Shown piece after piece: positions 7,636 through 15,305 of a stretch of DNA of 64,000 nt. The DNA is from Methylophilus medardicus (GTDB lineage: Bacteria > Pseudomonadota > Gammaproteobacteria > Burkholderiales > Methylophilaceae). How positions within the stretch are numbered: position 1 is the stretch's first letter; every line of letters begins with the position of its first letter. The DNA is taken from assembly GCF_006363955.1 (NCBI RefSeq), contig NZ_CP040948.1:1426001-1490000 (forward strand), read 5' to 3'. A program made the translations under genes and the position numbers. A model generated the notes under the pieces. That model saw only the letters and a list, made by a program, of their open reading frames with translations, searched no databases and had not been told where the DNA came from.

Positions 7636-9738
7636 ATGCGTCAAAAAACAATCGCCAGCTTGCTGGCACTTTTGTTATTACCTGTCGTGCCCGCCGTGGC
7701 TGAAGAAGCAACCGGGACAGACAACACAAACACGCGTAGCAACGCTAAACAAAAAACAGAAGAAAGCGCAAGCGTAGAGCTTGACAGTGTGGTTGTGCTT
7801 GGCAAGCAGGAGCAAATGACCGCTACAGATAAAGGCCTCGCAGGTTCAGTCGACGTTATCACGCGCGAGGAGCTGGAATACGAGCATGTGACTGACACGC
7901 TGGAGCTGTTTAGCAAAACGCCGGGGGTTGTCCTGTCACGCTACAGTCAGGGCATCGTCAACACCGAAGTCTCAATCCGCGGCTTTAGTGGTGACGGCGA
8001 AACACCCAATGCCAAAGTGCTGGTGGACGGGATTCCCTCCAACCTTTTTTCAGGTTTAAGCGAACTTGATTATTTATTCCCAACCAATATCCAGAGTGCA
8101 CAGGTTTTTAAAGGCACCAGCGACGCTAGCACTGGTCTGTTTGCGACCGCAGGTAGCTACAAGGTCGAAACCCGCAAAGATGTGGCTAAACAATTACAGT
8201 TTGGCTATGGCAGTTTTCAGACACGTGAGATGCAAGGCTACTATGGTGACAAGCAAGGCGATTTCACGCAGAACTACGCGATAGGCTATCGCAAGGGCAA
8301 CGGGTTCCGTGCCAATACTGAGAACGAAAAAATAGCGATGTCTGGACGCTGGCAGATGGATTTCGAACAATCCAGCCTGGCGTTGAGCGCAAAATACGGC
8401 AAATACAACGCGCCTGAGGCCCCGGGATATATGTCGAAACAGCAGGCACGCGATGATCGTAGAGGCGTCGCCCCCAATGCACTAAATGATAGTGGCGAAA
8501 AAGAGTTCAAACATTTGAGCCTGCATTATGATTATTTCTTTAACAACGATGTGGATTTGAGCCTGAAGACTTATTGGCAGAACTTTGATCGTGAACGTAA
8601 CGTGCGTTTTATTGGGTCACCCGGTCTTGAAAATAGACAAGAGAATCAAACCTCCACTGGGCTGATTGCGAAGTTAAACTGGAAAATAAATCCGCACTGG
8701 GGCTTTGAAACAGGCTACGACATTGAGCATCAAGCGGTTGATCAGTTTAACCAAAGAGTCAATGCGGCTGGCGTGAATGTGATTCGGTTAAGCACTGACT
8801 ACGACTTCACGGCCCAAGGCATCTATGCAAAAGTTGAAAATACGCCAGTTGACTGGTTACGCTGGAACGTTGCTTTACGCGCTGACCGATTGGATGCAAA
8901 AGCCAATGGTCCTATTATTATCGGTACAAACGCTAACCCAGCCAGATTGATTCCAACTGATTTGTATAGTGATCCGATGATTGTCCAACCAAAATTTAAT
9001 ATATTTGCCAATGTGACCGAACAACATACTCTGTTTGCCAATGCAGGTCGTAGTTTTCAAACCCCCACCAGTTTCAATTTAAATCAGTTTAATTCAGCTG
9101 CGGGTGCCAACTTTGGCACAAGAACTGATATCCAGGTTGCGATCAATGATGGCTGGGAGCTTGGTTTTAAAAGTATCTGGACGGCTGGATTGAATACCCG
9201 GGTATCTTACTGGCAACAAAAAGCCAAAAACGAGTTTATTACCATCGACAACATTCGTCAGCCGCTTGGGGAAACGCTGAGGCAAGGTGTCGATGCCAGC
9301 TTCGATTACAAGCTCAACGATGCACTCAGCTTTTGGGGCAATGTATCGAGGGTTTATGCCAAGATTGAAGAGCCAAACTCGCAAAATCCGCAGTTTAAGG
9401 GAAATAATATTCGCAGCATCCCCTCCTACACGGCCTCAGTTGGTCTGCAATTTGTACCCAGTGCAGACTGGATTGCGCGCGTTCATGTGGATAGCCAGGG
9501 CGATTACTATATCAACGAAAGTAACTTGGGTGGCAAATACGGCGGCTATACACTCACCAATGCCAATATTGATTACAAAACCAGCTGGGGCCGCGTTAGT
9601 CTGTTAGCGAACAACATTTTTGACCGGTATTATGAGTATGTATTCGATTTCAATTCAAACGGCAGCGCCGGAGGCGTCAACTTCGCTCCCGGGGCAGGCC
9701 GTAACTTTATGCTCACTGCCACGGTAGACTTCAAATGA
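7636..9738 (+). CDS. TonB-dependent outer-membrane receptor
   Basis: A 700-residue receptor. The signal peptide MRQKTIASLLALLLLPVVP ends near AVAEE. The TonB box/plug entry is DSVVVLGKQ, and plug motifs include DVITREELE, LELFSKTPGV, SIRGFSGDG and VLVDGIPSN. A 22-strand barrel follows, ending with an aromatic-containing strand (TATVDFK). The ATG at 7636 has AGGGAAG at the right distance and gives a clean signal peptide; an upstream in-frame codon at 7606 does not. The stop overlaps the start of the ABC ATPase (ATGA), so receptor and transporter are made together. The ligand is unknown; context suggests a zinc complex or metallophore. No GCAAC-type palindrome is visible in its own 267-base upstream region. 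Confidence 0.93.
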   Translation: MRQKTIASLLALLLLPVVPAVAEEATGTDNTNTRSNAKQKTEESASVELDSVVVLGKQEQMTATDKGLAGSVDVITREELEYEHVTDTLELFSKTPGVVLSRYSQGIVNTEVSIRGFSGDGETPNAKVLVDGIPSNLFSGLSELDYLFPTNIQSAQVFKGTSDASTGLFATAGSYKVETRKDVAKQLQFGYGSFQTREMQGYYGDKQGDFTQNYAIGYRKGNGFRANTENEKIAMSGRWQMDFEQSSLALSAKYGKYNAPEAPGYMSKQQARDDRRGVAPNALNDSGEKEFKHLSLHYDYFFNNDVDLSLKTYWQNFDRERNVRFIGSPGLENRQENQTSTGLIAKLNWKINPHWGFETGYDIEHQAVDQFNQRVNAAGVNVIRLSTDYDFTAQGIYAKVENTPVDWLRWNVALRADRLDAKANGPIIIGTNANPARLIPTDLYSDPMIVQPKFNIFANVTEQHTLFANAGRSFQTPTSFNLNQFNSAAGANFGTRTDIQVAINDGWELGFKSIWTAGLNTRVSYWQQKAKNEFITIDNIRQPLGETLRQGVDASFDYKLNDALSFWGNVSRVYAKIEEPNSQNPQFKGNNIRSIPSYTASVGLQFVPSADWIARVHVDSQGDYYINESNLGGKYGGYTLTNANIDYKTSWGRVSLLANNIFDRYYEYVFDFNSNGSAGGVNFAPGAGRNFMLTATVDFK

Positions 9739-10448
9739 CCGCATTACTATCCATTGAACAACTCAGCCTGCGCTTTGCTGGGCGTGACATTCTGCAACAA
9801 CTTGCGCTCACGCTACAGGCTGGAGAAGTGGTTTCGGTATTGGGCAGCAATGGCGCAGGCAAATCCAGTCTACTCAAGAGCATTCTGGGCCTGCATCCAG
9901 CCAAAGTCGATCAAAGTGGGCAAATTCTGATTGCAGGAGTTGACATTTCACAAGCGCGTTCGCAGGCGTTGTCGCATCTAGCTTACGTACCAGAACAACC
10001 TGCGGTCTATGGTCACCTGTCGGCCATTGAGAATATCCACTACTTTCTGAGCCTTACCACAATGAGCCAGACGATGGATATACCGACCTGTTTAACGATG
10101 GTGGGCTTGCCGGAACAAGCCTGGCGGCGCCCATGCAATGAATATTCTAAAGGCATGAAACAAAAGGTCATGCTGGCGCTCGCGCTGGCAAAACAGGCCA
10201 CCTTACTATTGTTAGATGAACCAAACTCAGGCCTAGATCCGCAAGCCACCGAAGAGCTTAACCAGCTGATCCTACAGTGCAAAAACAAGGGTATGGGCGT
10301 GCTGGTAGTGACGCATGATGTGTTATCAGCCATGGCATTTTCTGACCGCTTGCTGATGCTGGCCAACGGTCAACTGCAGCCGGTATTGCTGGATCAATCC
10401 ACACTGACGCTACAAAACCTCAAACAACTGTATCAAGGACAGGCATGA
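9735..10448 (+). CDS. ABC transporter ATP-binding protein (partner of DUF3526 permeases)
   Basis: A 237-residue ATPase. Walker A is GSNGAGKS (37-44), the signature region reads YSKGMKQKV (Lys-Gly in place of the usual Ser-Gly-Gly) and Walker B is LLLLDEPNSGLDP, followed by the switch histidine in VVTHD. The variant signature is common in CcmA/NatA-type ATPases that drive ABC-2 transporters. It overlaps the receptor gene upstream and the first permease downstream by four bases each (ATGA), so the four products probably form one unit. Direction of transport cannot be read from the ATPase; ABC-2 systems are usually exporters, which is odd beside a TonB receptor. Confidence 0.9.
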   Translation: MTALLSIEQLSLRFAGRDILQQLALTLQAGEVVSVLGSNGAGKSSLLKSILGLHPAKVDQSGQILIAGVDISQARSQALSHLAYVPEQPAVYGHLSAIENIHYFLSLTTMSQTMDIPTCLTMVGLPEQAWRRPCNEYSKGMKQKVMLALALAKQATLLLLDEPNSGLDPQATEELNQLILQCKNKGMGVLVVTHDVLSAMAFSDRLLMLANGQLQPVLLDQSTLTLQNLKQLYQGQA

Positions 10449-11854
10449 ACGTCTCCCCTGTATGGACCATCGCTTGCAATGAATGGCGACGCTGGTGGCA
10501 TGCCCGCGTACCTACCTTACTGCTCACGGGTTTGCTGGTATTGTGGCTGGTTGCAACGTTCGCTGCACACCATCACTGGCATGACCACGCGCGCACAGTG
10601 GCAGAAGTCACCCTACGCAGCCAGCATGATTGGCAATCACAGCCCGACCGACACCCACACCGGGTATCCCATTTTGGTGATTTTGTCGCAAAACCCTTGC
10701 ATCCACTGAGTGTGATTGAGCCAGGGATTATCGACCAGTCCGGGCATCTAGTCTATCTGGAAGCACATCGTTTAAACAGTGCCAATTTCAACCCTGCGAC
10801 CGAGGCCACCAGTCTGGGCCGGTTTCCGCTGATGACGCCCGGCATGATTGTGCAATGGTGGATGCCGCTATTTTTGATCATGATCGCGTATGCCACCGTC
10901 ACCGCAGAAAAACTGGCGGGCACGCTGGCTTATATGCGTGGCAACGGCATCCCGGCCAGGCAGATTGCAACAGGCAAATGGCTGGCCCTGTTTTTGCCGT
11001 TTCTGCTGCTATTGTGCCTGCAAGCCTTATGGGCTGGCCTCTGGAGCTGGCAGAGTGATCAGGCCATGCTCAGGCTGGGCTTGATGCTGCTTGCACAGTT
11101 GCTATATTTGGCAGGCTGGTGCGGGCTGGTGGTAGCCGTGTCTTGGTGGAGCCGGCAACTGCATACGGCTTTGTTAACCTTGCTTTTGTGCTGGATATGC
11201 ATGTGTATTATTTTTCCGCGCGGCTTGGCCAATCTGGCGCAGGTGCTGCACCCAACGCAGCCGCGCACTGAGGCTGAATACCATGCTGAAATCAAACTCA
11301 AAACGCTAGGCGATAGTCACAACCCGGATGACACGCATTTTGCTGCCTTCAAAGCCGAAACGCTTAAAAAGTATGGCGTATCACGTACCGAGGATTTACC
11401 TATCAATTATAACGGACTGGTGATGCAGGAAGGCGAACGCTTGACTACTGCGGTCTACCGCGAACAGCAAGCCATTCATGATGCACAACTGGCTAAACAA
11501 AATGCGCTGATTCGACACTGGTTATGGCTAAGTCCAGCACTGGCCATGCAATATGTGCAGATGGCCAGCAGCGGCAATGACCTCGCACATCATCAAGCCT
11601 TTATTAGGCAAGCCGAAGCGCGCCGTTATCAGCTGATTCAATACTTGAATCAGATTCATACAATCAAAGTGTCGCAGGCAGAGGATAAAAATACCCGCGT
11701 GGATGCCGCGTTTTGGCAAAACGCTCCACGCCAGACGGTACATCTGGCCACCATCGACGTCAGTCGCACCACCCTTCTGGTCTCGTTACTGGTATTGCTG
11801 GGCTGGATTGTCTTGCCTTGCGCACTGCTTTACAAAGTGAGTCAACGCACATGA
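10445..11854 (+). CDS. ABC-2 type permease, DUF3526 family (first of two)
   Basis: A 469-residue membrane protein. An N-terminal membrane segment (about 20-40: TLLLTGLLVLWLVATFAA) is followed by a large extracytoplasmic loop, then about five hydrophobic helices from residue 135 to 275, a second loop and a C-terminal helix (LLVSLLVLLGWIVLPCALL). This N-loop-TM-loop-TM plan is that of DUF3526 ABC-2 permeases. It overlaps the ATPase and the second permease by four bases each. The two permeases are similar in plan but clearly diverged, so they probably form a heterodimer over an ATPase homodimer. Substrate unknown; the big periplasmic loops could interact with a receptor cargo or maturation enzyme. 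Confidence 0.82.
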   Translation: MNVSPVWTIACNEWRRWWHARVPTLLLTGLLVLWLVATFAAHHHWHDHARTVAEVTLRSQHDWQSQPDRHPHRVSHFGDFVAKPLHPLSVIEPGIIDQSGHLVYLEAHRLNSANFNPATEATSLGRFPLMTPGMIVQWWMPLFLIMIAYATVTAEKLAGTLAYMRGNGIPARQIATGKWLALFLPFLLLLCLQALWAGLWSWQSDQAMLRLGLMLLAQLLYLAGWCGLVVAVSWWSRQLHTALLTLLLCWICMCIIFPRGLANLAQVLHPTQPRTEAEYHAEIKLKTLGDSHNPDDTHFAAFKAETLKKYGVSRTEDLPINYNGLVMQEGERLTTAVYREQQAIHDAQLAKQNALIRHWLWLSPALAMQYVQMASSGNDLAHHQAFIRQAEARRYQLIQYLNQIHTIKVSQAEDKNTRVDAAFWQNAPRQTVHLATIDVSRTTLLVSLLVLLGWIVLPCALLYKVSQRT

Positions 11855-13116
11855 AACACGAACTGAAACTGCTGCTCAAGCAACGCAGCATGGTGCTGCT
11901 GGTGCTACTCAGTCTGATACTCACCAGCCTCAGCCTGCAAAATGGCTGGCAAAATATCGCACATATCCGCACACAAATCCTGCACGCACAGCAAGAAGAA
12001 AGCTTGCGCAAGCAGGACTACCTGCAAAGCCATCAACACAATAGCACACTGGATGCGGGTGAACTCGGCTATTACCTATTTCATAATGTCTACCATGCTC
12101 CCAACGACTGGAGTTTTATTGCACTGGGCAATCGTCTGGTCACGCCATATGTGCAACGCATCCGCCTGCTAGGCTTGCAGGGGCAGCTCTATGATGGCGA
12201 GTCGCATCATCCGGAATATGTGATGCTGGGCAGCTTTGATTACGCTTTCTGGCTGGTGTTTTTTTCGCCGCTGCTCTGTATCGCACTGTTGCATGACCTC
12301 AAAGCCAGTGAACAGCAGGCCCATCGGCTGCTGTTTTTAAACAGCCTGCTAGTCAAACCTGTACAGTTCTGGTTTAAACGGGTGATGGCACGCTGGCTGC
12401 TGATTGCCATCGTGTTCACCTTGCCTCTCACCGCCTTTGCCGCCCTGCACATGCTGTCACCAGGCCCGCTGCTGCTGGTAATGGCCATCACCCTGCTTTA
12501 CACCCTGTTCTGGACAATTCTGTGTACCGTCGTCAGCTTGCATGCCCGCGCGCTCAATGGCAGTTTCAATGCCATGTTACTAACAGGTGTCTGGCTACTG
12601 ATGTGTGTGTTATTGCCCAATCTGGCACAACTATGGTGTCATACGCACCTGCCTGTTGAGGACGGCAGCCAGATTGCCCTGCAACACCGGCAACTAGTGC
12701 ATGGCGCGTGGGACTTAACCAAAACCGAAATCCTGATACCTTTTTACGATTTATATCCGCAATGGCGCGATACCCCGCCCGTCACTAGCCGCTTTCACTG
12801 GAAATGGTATTTTGCCTTTCAACACATGGCGGATGTCAAACTGGCACCGCAGGTGACTGCGCGTGAACAGGCCCTGACGCAGCGTGATCAGGCGACACAA
12901 CAGCTGGCTTACTGGCTGCCGGGATTATGGGTACAGCGCCGACTGGAGGATGTTGCGCAAAGTAACGTGACACATTTGCTTGCACACCGGCAGCAGATTG
13001 AACAGTTTCATACACAACTGAGGCACTTTGTGTATCCGTTTTTGTTTGAGGAAAAACCGTTTACCAAGGAAGACTTCCAGCACCTGCCAATCTTCGCGTC
13101 TGCAAAGGCCGATTGA
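11851..13116 (+). CDS. ABC-2 type permease, DUF3526 family (second of two)
   Basis: A 421-residue permease that starts at the ATG overlapping the previous stop (ATGA); longer in-frame starts lie inside the upstream gene and are unlikely. It has one N-terminal helix (MVLLVLLSLILTSLSLQ), a periplasmic loop, helices such as FWLVFFSPLLCIALL, WLLIAIVFTLPLTAFAAL, LLLVMAITLLYTLFWTIL and LLTGVWLLMCVLLPNL, then a long hydrophilic C-terminal part. Unlike its partner it lacks an obvious final helix. It ends 10 bases before the convergent M14-type gene, with no terminator between them, so antisense read-through is possible. Substrate unknown. Confidence 0.82.
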   Translation: MKHELKLLLKQRSMVLLVLLSLILTSLSLQNGWQNIAHIRTQILHAQQEESLRKQDYLQSHQHNSTLDAGELGYYLFHNVYHAPNDWSFIALGNRLVTPYVQRIRLLGLQGQLYDGESHHPEYVMLGSFDYAFWLVFFSPLLCIALLHDLKASEQQAHRLLFLNSLLVKPVQFWFKRVMARWLLIAIVFTLPLTAFAALHMLSPGPLLLVMAITLLYTLFWTILCTVVSLHARALNGSFNAMLLTGVWLLMCVLLPNLAQLWCHTHLPVEDGSQIALQHRQLVHGAWDLTKTEILIPFYDLYPQWRDTPPVTSRFHWKWYFAFQHMADVKLAPQVTAREQALTQRDQATQQLAYWLPGLWVQRRLEDVAQSNVTHLLAHRQQIEQFHTQLRHFVYPFLFEEKPFTKEDFQHLPIFASAKAD

Positions 13117-13126
13117 ACACAGGTAG

Positions 13127-14182
13127 TTATTGCGGGACGCCGATGTCTGTTGTCGATTCGCCTTGGCGAATGGGCGGTGTTTCTTGTTGAATGAGCACCG
13201 TTCCAGCCACCGGGGCATACAACGTTTCCAACAGCTCGCCAAAGTAATTTTCTACCCGCCCCACGGCTTGCCCTGACACCACCGCGTCGCCCACTTTGAC
13301 CAGTGGATAAAAAATACCGGTCACCGAGCTGCGCACCTCCATCAGCTTGCGATAGAGCACCGGCTGTAAATTGGATTGGCTAGTCGCCGAATCCATAGCA
13401 CTACCGTTTATCGCTGATGCATCAAGCATACTCAAATGGCGCATGGCGTTCAGGCATGCTTGCACAATACTTGCACTCTCGGCTGTTGAACGACTTGCTA
13501 ACTGACCTACCTCCAGCGTCAAACCGGGTTTGCCTCGAGTTTGTGCCGTATTTGGAAAAGACACCGAGCGCATTGGGTCATTCGGCCGCTCGTCGTAGAG
13601 CACAATCTGCGGGATACCCAGTGATTTGGCAAATGCCAATGTTTTCTCATCCAGCAAAGCCTGATGCATGACTGGAGAATACACATGCGGTAACAACGAC
13701 TGGTTAGCGCTGCCGGAGTGAATATCGATCAAATAATCCGCTTTGTTGATGATCTGCTCAGTCATAAAATAGGCAATTCGCTCCGTGAGGGTGCCATCTG
13801 ATTTGCCAGGGAACACTCGATTGAGGTTTTTTTCATCCACTGGACTTAATGCGATACGTCGCGCATGAAAGCCTTCCAGATTGGCAAGATGCACTACGAT
13901 GATGGTGCCATGCAATTGTTCAGGTTGGATCAACTGCTTGATTTGCTGCAAGGCAAAAATCGCCGGAAACTCATCGCCATGAATGCCCGCAGTCAATGTC
14001 AGCACCGGGCCAGCATGCAGACCATGGATCACCGTTATCGGCAAGGCAGTTGTCGAGACTGGTTGCATCCAAGACAGCATCGTCCCAGGGGCGACGCTGT
14101 TCTCCATGAATTGCAATGTTGGCTGCGCCCAGGAAGTTGGCAACCCGCCTAAAAAAAATACAATGAAAAACTTACGCAGCAT
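13127..14182 (-). CDS. Secreted M14-type zinc deacylase (succinylglutamate desuccinylase/aspartoacylase family)
   Basis: A 351-residue protein whose first 19 residues (MLRKFFIVFFLGGLPTSWA) form a signal peptide, so it acts in the periplasm. The zinc site is G-I-H68-G-D-E71 with H155 in LIDIHSG. NLNRVFPG (119-126) is the substrate-arginine segment and LTLEVG carries the candidate catalytic Glu. The C-terminal part, with APVAGTV, resembles the biotinyl/lipoyl-like fold of this family. Members hydrolyse amide bonds of N-acyl amino acids; a periplasmic version could process an imported chelate. A palindrome with the GCAAC-N3-GTTGC core lies 36-48 bases upstream, tying it to the zinc-chaperone promoter. 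The physiological substrate is unknown. Confidence 0.85.
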   Translation of the reverse strand: MLRKFFIVFFLGGLPTSWAQPTLQFMENSVAPGTMLSWMQPVSTTALPITVIHGLHAGPVLTLTAGIHGDEFPAIFALQQIKQLIQPEQLHGTIIVVHLANLEGFHARRIALSPVDEKNLNRVFPGKSDGTLTERIAYFMTEQIINKADYLIDIHSGSANQSLLPHVYSPVMHQALLDEKTLAFAKSLGIPQIVLYDERPNDPMRSVSFPNTAQTRGKPGLTLEVGQLASRSTAESASIVQACLNAMRHLSMLDASAINGSAMDSATSQSNLQPVLYRKLMEVRSSVTGIFYPLVKVGDAVVSGQAVGRVENYFGELLETLYAPVAGTVLIQQETPPIRQGESTTDIGVPQ

Positions 14183-14210
14183 ACAAACCCATCACAAAAT
14201 TTTACCAACA

Positions 14211-14231
14211 CAACAATGCAACATTGTTGCG
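14211..14231 (-). promoter_or_regulatory. Second Zur-type palindrome, upstream of the M14 deacylase gene
   Basis: GCAAC-ATT-GTTGC at 14218-14230 matches the core of the operator array at 5280-5355. The overlapping AACAATG-CAA-CATTGTT (14213-14229) is also a perfect palindrome. On the minus strand a TAAAAT -10-like element lies downstream of it, between the palindrome and the start codon, so the site would cover the -35 region. Position fits repression. Confidence 0.6.
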
Positions 14232-14420
14232 CAAAAAATGAGCGGAGTAAATCAGATAATCACCATGCATCGTGTCTTGTCGCTACCCTTATTCAATGTA
14301 CCCTTTCAACACCTCGACCGTACACGTTGGGTAGATGAAACTAAGTAAAATCATGAGTCATTTTTACAGATTCACTTCAGAGACTTTCGGCAACCAGCGT
14401 GTAACATTCAATTTATACAC

Positions 14421-14439
14421 TTACATCAAATTGATGTAA
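14421..14439. promoter_or_regulatory. Perfect palindrome upstream of pqqA
   Basis: TTACATCAA-A-TTGATGTAA is a perfect 9-base inverted repeat with a single central base, ending 25 bases before the pqqA ATG. A weak TATACA (14414-14419) lies just upstream, so the palindrome would cover the transcription start, as for a repressor. The regulator is unknown. Confidence 0.6.
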
Positions 14440-14464
14440 TACCAAACAACCCAAGGAGATGATT

Positions 14465-14536
14465 ATGTGGACTAAACCAGCTGCTACTGAAATGCGTTTT
14501 GGCTTTGAAGTGACTATGTACGTCATGAATAAATAA
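14465..14536 (+). CDS. pqqA: PQQ precursor peptide PqqA (orphan copy)
   Basis: A 23-codon gene encoding MWTKPAATEMRFGFEVTMYV followed by M-N-K. It has the exact length and layout of PqqA, with the crosslinked Glu15 and Tyr19 in the E-V-T-M-Y motif that PqqE joins to build pyrroloquinoline quinone. AAGGAG sits 6 bases before the ATG. A hairpin terminator follows within 15 bases and no pqqB-E genes are nearby, so this is a stand-alone monocistronic copy. PQQ is the cofactor of periplasmic methanol and other alcohol dehydrogenases, consistent with a methylotroph. Extra pqqA copies separate from the biosynthetic operon are known in some methylotrophs. The short length makes similarity by chance worth considering, but residue-level agreement is very good. 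Confidence 0.93.
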   Translation: MWTKPAATEMRFGFEVTMYVMNK

Positions 14537-14550
14537 TCAGCCAATGCTGT

Positions 14551-14580
14551 AAAAAACCCGCTCGATAGCGGGGTTTTTTT
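14551..14580 (+). terminator. Intrinsic terminator of pqqA
   Basis: Arms CCCGCT (14557-14562) and AGCGGG (14567-14572) around a four-base loop, flanked by A6 and followed by one G and T7. A textbook rho-independent terminator beginning 14 bases after the stop. Confidence 0.9.
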
Positions 14581-14729
14581 ATGTCTAAGCAGCATGCATG
14601 CGATCGAACCTTCTATTCCGAGTGCTCCCCCTCCATTTAGCGCAACCCAACGCCAATCCCACGCGACTAACAAATCAAGCTGGCTGGCCAATCGTTTGCC
14701 GGTGGCAAGCACGCAGAGAGAAATAAACT

Positions 14730-14735
14730 TATAAT
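14730..14735 (+). promoter_or_regulatory. -10 element for the small secreted coiled-coil gene
   Basis: A perfect TATAAT lies 50 bases before the ATG at 14785. No good -35 is found at 17 bases (AAGCAC), so an activator may be needed. GTGATCAC at about 14757-14764 is a short palindrome in the leader. Confidence 0.4.
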
Positions 14736-14784
14736 CACAGGCTTAATTGCTATTTTGTGATCACGTTTTGAATTGGAGTCTCTT

Positions 14785-15099
14785 ATGCGTATACAAGCCT
14801 TGTCTGTTTTGATATTGATTGCCATGCTTAGTCAACCGGCCGTTGCCCGCAACATTATGAACGAGCAGGCAGAGGCTGCGACTGCGCGAGACGCTGTCGG
14901 CGACGCCATGAGCAAACTGAGTGATTTAACCCAAAAAATTAAATCGCAAGAAGCACTGGTCGCACAAGAACAAGAAAAATTAAAACAGTATCAAGCCGAA
15001 AAAGCACAAACAGAAAAAGACCTCGAAACCAAAAAAATGATTTTCGAGCAAAAATCCAAAATCTTGGATGAGGCTTGGAAACAACGTAACGACTATTAG
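14785..15099 (+). CDS. Small secreted coiled-coil protein, unknown function
   Basis: A 104-residue protein with signal peptide MRIQALSVLILIAMLSQPAVA, then a mature part of about 83 residues that is almost wholly charged helix: repeated Glu, Lys, Gln and Ala with heptad-like spacing from DAMSKLSDLTQKIK through EKAQTEKDLE to the C-terminal AWKQRNDY. No cysteine in the mature part and no known domain recognised. The ATG at 14785 has GGAG 6 bases upstream. It stands alone between the pqqA terminator and a strong inverted repeat. It might be a periplasmic chaperone-like or envelope spacer protein, but nothing in the sequence proves it. Confidence 0.75.
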   Translation: MRIQALSVLILIAMLSQPAVARNIMNEQAEAATARDAVGDAMSKLSDLTQKIKSQEALVAQEQEKLKQYQAEKAQTEKDLETKKMIFEQKSKILDEAWKQRNDY

Positions 15100-15125
15100 C
15101 AGCACAGCGTGTTGTGACCATCTAA

Positions 15126-15152
15126 GCATACCAGCGCGTGGCGCTGGTATGC
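15126..15152. repeat. Perfect 12-bp inverted repeat downstream of the coiled-coil gene
   Basis: Arms GCATACCAGCGC and GCGCTGGTATGC enclose a three-base loop, GTG. No U-tract follows on either strand, so a classical terminator is unlikely; it could be a REP-like element or an mRNA 3'-end stabiliser for the upstream gene. Confidence 0.6.
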
Positions 15153-15225
15153 GCTCTACCCTCCGCATGCAGGCCAAATCTGGCTGGCTGTGCATCTCTC
15201 GTTAGCCTCCTGAAAAACAGTGCTT

Positions 15226-15243
15226 TATTGACTTGGGTCAATA
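15226..15243 (+). promoter_or_regulatory. FNR/CRP-family site in the ompW promoter
   Basis: TATTGAC-TTGG-GTCAATA is a perfect palindrome with the TTGAC-N4-GTCAA half-sites of FNR/FixK/Dnr-type regulators. The -10 TACAAT (15264-15269) would place the start near 15276, so the site is centred at about -41.5, the class II activator position. E. coli ompW is known to be FNR-controlled, which supports the reading. Confidence 0.72.
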
Positions 15244-15305
15244 CCGTGTTGGCTTAGCCTGCCTACAATAGCCTCAAGTTCAATGCACCTAATGGAGTGA
15301 TCATA

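Noticed and set aside
14413-14712. 99-residue minus-strand open frame across pqqA and its terminator
   Set aside because: Runs antisense to pqqA, its palindrome and terminator, has no ribosome-binding site and no recognisable domain.
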